DNA from: Lachnospiraceae bacterium
GTDB taxonomy: Bacteria > Bacillota > Clostridia > Lachnospirales > Lachnospiraceae
Direction of reading: 5' to 3'
NCBI GenBank assembly: GCA_017936785.1
Contig: JAGBEV010000056.1
Location: forward strand, 1 to 62,303
Length of the DNA: 62,303 bases
This document shows, in pieces, positions 59,402 through 62,303 of the stretch (the first letter of the stretch is position 1; each line of letters begins with the position of its first letter). The translations under genes were made by a program, and so were the position numbers. The notes under the pieces are model-generated. The model saw nothing but the letters and a program-made list of their open reading frames with translations, was not told where the DNA came from and made no database searches.

Positions 59402-60001
59402 TCATCCTTGAATTCTTTTTTTCAACTCTTGCTGCATTTTATGCAAAGCCTTTCCTCTGTGGCTGATTGCATTTTTCTCTTCCGGCGTGATTTCGGCGCT
59501 CGTCATGCCATATTCAGGCAAATAAAAAATCGGATCATAACCAAATCCATTGGTTCCTTTGATTTCGTATCCAATGAGGCCTTCCATAATGCCTTCCGTG
59601 CAAATCACTTCGCCATCCGGCATAATTGCTGCCATGGCACAGACAAATCGGGCACTTCGCTGTTCTTTTGGCACACCCTCCATCCGTTCCAAAATCTTGG
59701 CATTTTTTATATCATAAGAGGTATCCTCCCCAAGATATCTAGCCGAATAAATACCGGGCTCTCCATTTAAATAGTCTACCACCAGACCGGAGTCATCCGC
59801 CAGTACTATTTTTTTCGTCATACCAGCCATTGCTTTCGCTTTTATCATAGCATTTTCTGCAAATGTTTTTCCGTTTTCTTCCACATCCACAGAAATACCG
59901 TCCTCTTTTAATGTTTTGACATCAACATCCAGATCCGAAAACATAGCCTGAACTTCTCTGGCCTTTCCTGCATTGGACGTTGCAAATAAAATCTCTATCA
60001 T
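59402..60001 (-). CDS. rdgB: XTP/dITP diphosphatase (RdgB/HAM1)
   Basis: A 199-residue house-cleaning pyrophosphatase hydrolysing XTP and dITP. It starts IEILFATSNAGKAREVQAMF, with ADDSGLVVDYLNGEPGIYSA (catalytic Asp), GYEIKGTNGFGYDPIFYLPE and KNAISHRGKA. It overlaps the upstream gene as ATGA. Confidence 0.96.
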   Translation of the reverse strand: MIEILFATSNAGKAREVQAMFSDLDVDVKTLKEDGISVDVEENGKTFAENAMIKAKAMAGMTKKIVLADDSGLVVDYLNGEPGIYSARYLGEDTSYDIKNAKILERMEGVPKEQRSARFVCAMAAIMPDGEVICTEGIMEGLIGYEIKGTNGFGYDPIFYLPEYGMTSAEITPEEKNAISHRGKALHKMQQELKKRIQG

Positions 60002-60552
60002 GGTGTTTCATTCTCTTCCGTAAATATATTTTCCAGATTTTCTGAAATAAATTTTTGCATCTCTTCCATCGGAAGATTGCTTTCTATGATGATAGCAGGC
60101 TGCATGGCTTTTGCAAGCTCCTCATCCGAGCTTTCTACCATTGTTATATCCTGCGTCAAAAAATACTGTGAAAAGCTCTCCGAAATATCTCTTGCCAAAT
60201 CAAAACTGTCGTAATCCGGCAGGACAAATTCATTATTATAAGAAATAACTGCCCAAATACTGTCAGTCGCTTGATTCAAATCAGCATCTTCCTGTTTTGT
60301 TTCTGTGGTAATTTCTTTTGAAATAAGTAGGACAAAACAATCAGCATGCATTGTATTTGCTTTTTCCACATCTCCCTCCGTCAGCCCATCTTCTTTTTGA
60401 AAAACATAGGATATTGTGAAAATATGGTTTTTTAGAGGTATTTCTTCCCCGATTAACGTCTTTCCTTTCCATGAAATGATACTCAATATGATTATAATGA
60501 AAAGAAATGTAAAAGAAAAGCAAATCAGGATTTTCTCTTCTTTTTTTGTCAT
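59998..60552 (-). CDS. membrane-anchored hypothetical protein
   Basis: A 184-residue protein with one N-terminal membrane helix (about 8-27) and an acidic external domain (KANTMHADCFVLLISKEITT ...). No family recognised. It overlaps both neighbours by 4 nt, so it is embedded in the rlmL-like/rdgB operon. Confidence 0.75.
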   Translation of the reverse strand: MTKKEEKILICFSFTFLFIIIILSIISWKGKTLIGEEIPLKNHIFTISYVFQKEDGLTEGDVEKANTMHADCFVLLISKEITTETKQEDADLNQATDSIWAVISYNNEFVLPDYDSFDLARDISESFSQYFLTQDITMVESSDEELAKAMQPAIIIESNLPMEEMQKFISENLENIFTEENETP

Positions 60553-61700
60553 GTACGTTCTCTCCGCGGAGGCTTGGGACCCAAATACTGATAAAAATAC
60601 GTCTTCAACATTCCATTATACAGTTTTCTGTTTTTATCCACTTTTTGCCCGATATCCTTTTGTGCGTCTTCATAGGATGTAATCAGATACATGGACCATG
60701 TTTCCAGCTCACGATATTTTTCACCCAGCATTTTGTACAATTCAGGCAAATCTTTTTTCTCCTCGAGACGTTCGCCATATGGCGGATTCGTGATAATAAA
60801 ACCATATTTCTTAGGATGACTTAATTCACATAAGGGTCTGGTCTGAAAATGAATCAGTTTATCTACTCCCGCGAGTCTGGCATTTGCTCTGGCAATCCGC
60901 GTCATCTCAGGATCAATATCATAGCCCTGCAAATCGGTCTCGATATTCATGTCAATTTCTTCTCTTGCCTCATCGACACAATCATACCACATCTTTGTCG
61001 GAATCAGATGTTTCCATTCAAATGCATTGAAGCTCCGGTTCATTCCCGGTGCGATATTGGCCGCCATAAGAGCTGCTTCAATCAAAAAGGTGCCACTGCC
61101 ACAAAAAGGATCAACTAAAATGCGATCTTTATGCCACGGCGTAAGCATAATCAATGCCGCCGCAAGGTTTTCGGCTATCGGAGCCTTTGCTGTCAGCTTA
61201 CGGTAACCTCTTTTATGTAACGAATCCCCTGTCGTATCCAATGAGACTGTCACTTCATCCTTATAAATAAAAACGCGGATAGGAAAACTATCTCCATCTT
61301 CTTCAAACCAGCTTATTCCATATGTCTCCTGCAGACTTCTGACCATTGCTTTTTTCATAATGGACTGAATATCGGAAGGACTGAACAATTTGGATTTGAC
61401 ACTGGAGGCCTTTGTCACCCAGAACTTTCCGTTTTTCGGAATAAAGTCTGCCCAAGGGAGTGCCTTGGTCTTTTCAAACAACTCATCAAAAGTCTCCGCA
61501 TGAAAGCTTCCGACTTTTATCAATACTCTTTCTGCTGTACGCAAAAAAATGTTTGCACGGCAAACAGCATCTTCATCACCAAGAAAAGTCACACGACCAT
61601 CTTCTACCTTGGTAATGTCATAGCCCAAATCGATTATTTCTTTTTTTAAGACTGCTTCCAGGCCAAAATGGCATGGAACAATTAATTCCATTTTTCTCAT
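60549..61700 (-). CDS. THUMP-domain class I SAM-dependent RNA methyltransferase (RlmL/YpsC type)
   Basis: A 383-residue rRNA guanine-N2 methyltransferase of the RlmL/YpsC group. An N-terminal ferredoxin-like and THUMP part (about 1-160) precedes the catalytic domain with DPFCGSGTFLIEAALMAANI (about 198-217), GYDIDPEMTRIARANA and the catalytic IITNPPYGERL (about 304-314). There is no clear ribosome site; an ATG three codons later is also possible. Confidence 0.92.
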   Translation of the reverse strand: MRKMELIVPCHFGLEAVLKKEIIDLGYDITKVEDGRVTFLGDEDAVCRANIFLRTAERVLIKVGSFHAETFDELFEKTKALPWADFIPKNGKFWVTKASSVKSKLFSPSDIQSIMKKAMVRSLQETYGISWFEEDGDSFPIRVFIYKDEVTVSLDTTGDSLHKRGYRKLTAKAPIAENLAAALIMLTPWHKDRILVDPFCGSGTFLIEAALMAANIAPGMNRSFNAFEWKHLIPTKMWYDCVDEAREEIDMNIETDLQGYDIDPEMTRIARANARLAGVDKLIHFQTRPLCELSHPKKYGFIITNPPYGERLEEKKDLPELYKMLGEKYRELETWSMYLITSYEDAQKDIGQKVDKNRKLYNGMLKTYFYQYLGPKPPRRERT

Positions 61701-61853
61701 ATGTTTATATTAATGAGAAAGACTTCCCGTGTCAATTATGTTTCTCCCTTTATATAATTGTGTCCCAAACGAAAATTTGCATATTCTACTCACAAACTGT
61801 ATGTAATATGTAACCGGTCCACCCCTTTGCAGACCGGCGAGCAAATCCACTGA

Positions 61854-62012
61854 TTAGTAGTTGTTTTCAGCTTCATCTTTGCTGTTTTTAGCATTTGAAG
61901 CTTTGTTCTGCTCATTTTTGCTCTGACTTTCATTTTTAGTTGCATCTTTACTGTCAGAAGAATTAAAGTTCTGTTTTGACTGTTTTGATTCGCTAAAATC
62001 GTTTTTTGCCAT
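61854..62012 (-). CDS. small Asn/Ser/Lys-rich hydrophilic protein
   Basis: A 52-residue protein without hydrophobic residues to speak of (MAKNDFSESKQSKQNFNSSD ...), with GGAGG before the ATG. Composition recalls gamma-type spore or other disordered small proteins, but no family motif is certain. Confidence 0.6.
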   Translation of the reverse strand: MAKNDFSESKQSKQNFNSSDSKDATKNESQSKNEQNKASNAKNSKDEAENNY

Positions 62013-62262
62013 GATAAAATCCTCCAATCAATTTGATTACAATAGTAGTATTTCTAATCGAAAGAATTTTATACCATTGACAAATGAAAAAATAAACAAA
62101 AAGAATAAAATAATGATAAAGAAATATAAAAAACATACAAAAAATTATGATGTATCACAAAATCTATTGAAAAAAAAAAGCTAATGACTTATAATTTTCA
62201 CATAGACAGAGTAATCCCCAATTTTTCTGTCTAGAAACGATATATTTATTTATACTCCCCGT

Positions 62263-62294
62263 AAAATAGGCTATCACCCCTGATAGCCTATTTT
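62263..62294. terminator. bidirectional terminator
   Basis: A perfect 14-bp stem AAAATAGGCTATCA with its complement around a CCCC loop, A run on one side and T run on the other. The 250 bp between this and the small gene are AT-rich and hold nothing clear. Confidence 0.8.
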
Positions 62295-62303
62295 TCTGTT
62301 TAC

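Overview
The window is a piece of a low-to-mid-GC Gram-positive chromosome, most likely a spore-forming Clostridium relative of the Lachnospiraceae type. It carries an alpha/beta small acid-soluble spore protein, tig-clpP-clpX, a VanZ-like protein, a PPi-type phosphofructokinase, glycogen phosphorylase with 4-alpha-glucanotransferase, a giant secreted YD-repeat (Rhs) protein and strong AGGAGG ribosome sites. Genus-level placement is inference from gene content only.

Layout. 1-11.95 kb: a 3.1-kaa Rhs/YD-repeat protein with LysM, DNRLRE and a C-terminal phage-tail-lysozyme-like domain, followed by a duplicated-domain membrane-anchored protein that may be its immunity partner. 12.3-18.9 kb: a YARHG lipoprotein, a heterodimeric ABC exporter, a VanZ protein and truA. 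18.9-25.3 kb: D-lactate dehydrogenase, an AI-2E-type membrane protein, engB, a large palindromic repeat, clpX, clpP and tig. 36.8-39.8 kb: a TM1266-type regulator and an NMT1/TauT-type ABC importer with permease and ATPase fused. 39.9-49.4 kb: small membrane and zinc-ribbon proteins, an HD hydrolase, a thioesterase, Dus, Nudix, SASP, DJ-1 and an Rpn-type nuclease. 48.8-57.7 kb: TetR and a P1B-type ATPase, a second giant hairpin element, a CYTH protein, malQ, glgP and a PPi-PFK. 57.97-58.66 kb: a seven-gene tRNA operon. 58.9-61.7 kb: phosphodiesterase, rdgB, a membrane protein and a THUMP methyltransferase.

The exceptional feature is an AT-rich island at about 25,310-36,829, bounded by an 18-bp direct repeat, inserted between the 3' end of the TM1266-type gene and the tig promoter. 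It reads as an integrated filamentous (inovirus-like) phage of a Gram-positive host: an ssDNA-binding-like protein, a tiny major-coat-like protein followed by a terminator, a pIII-like adsorption protein with signal peptide, Gly/Ser linker and C-terminal anchor, several tiny membrane proteins, and a Zot/pI-like ATPase. Its replication module, however, resembles that of eukaryotic CRESS-DNA viruses: a Rep with HUH motifs plus an SF3 helicase, preceded by a perfect 11-bp stem with a 9-nt loop displaying the nonanucleotide TAGTATTAC, and by six TGTAGTTT iterons.

The island adds a degenerate stand-alone Rep-like paralogue, a 28-bp inverted repeat enclosing three long hairpins and flanked by parS-like palindromes, a ribbon-helix-helix repressor with operators facing a cargo operon of tiny unknown genes, and an IS30-family transposase that is the only visible integration enzyme. 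The interpretation is a chimera of a filamentous virion module, CRESS-type replication and IS30-type integration. All functional statements are homology or motif readings by eye; no search was run.
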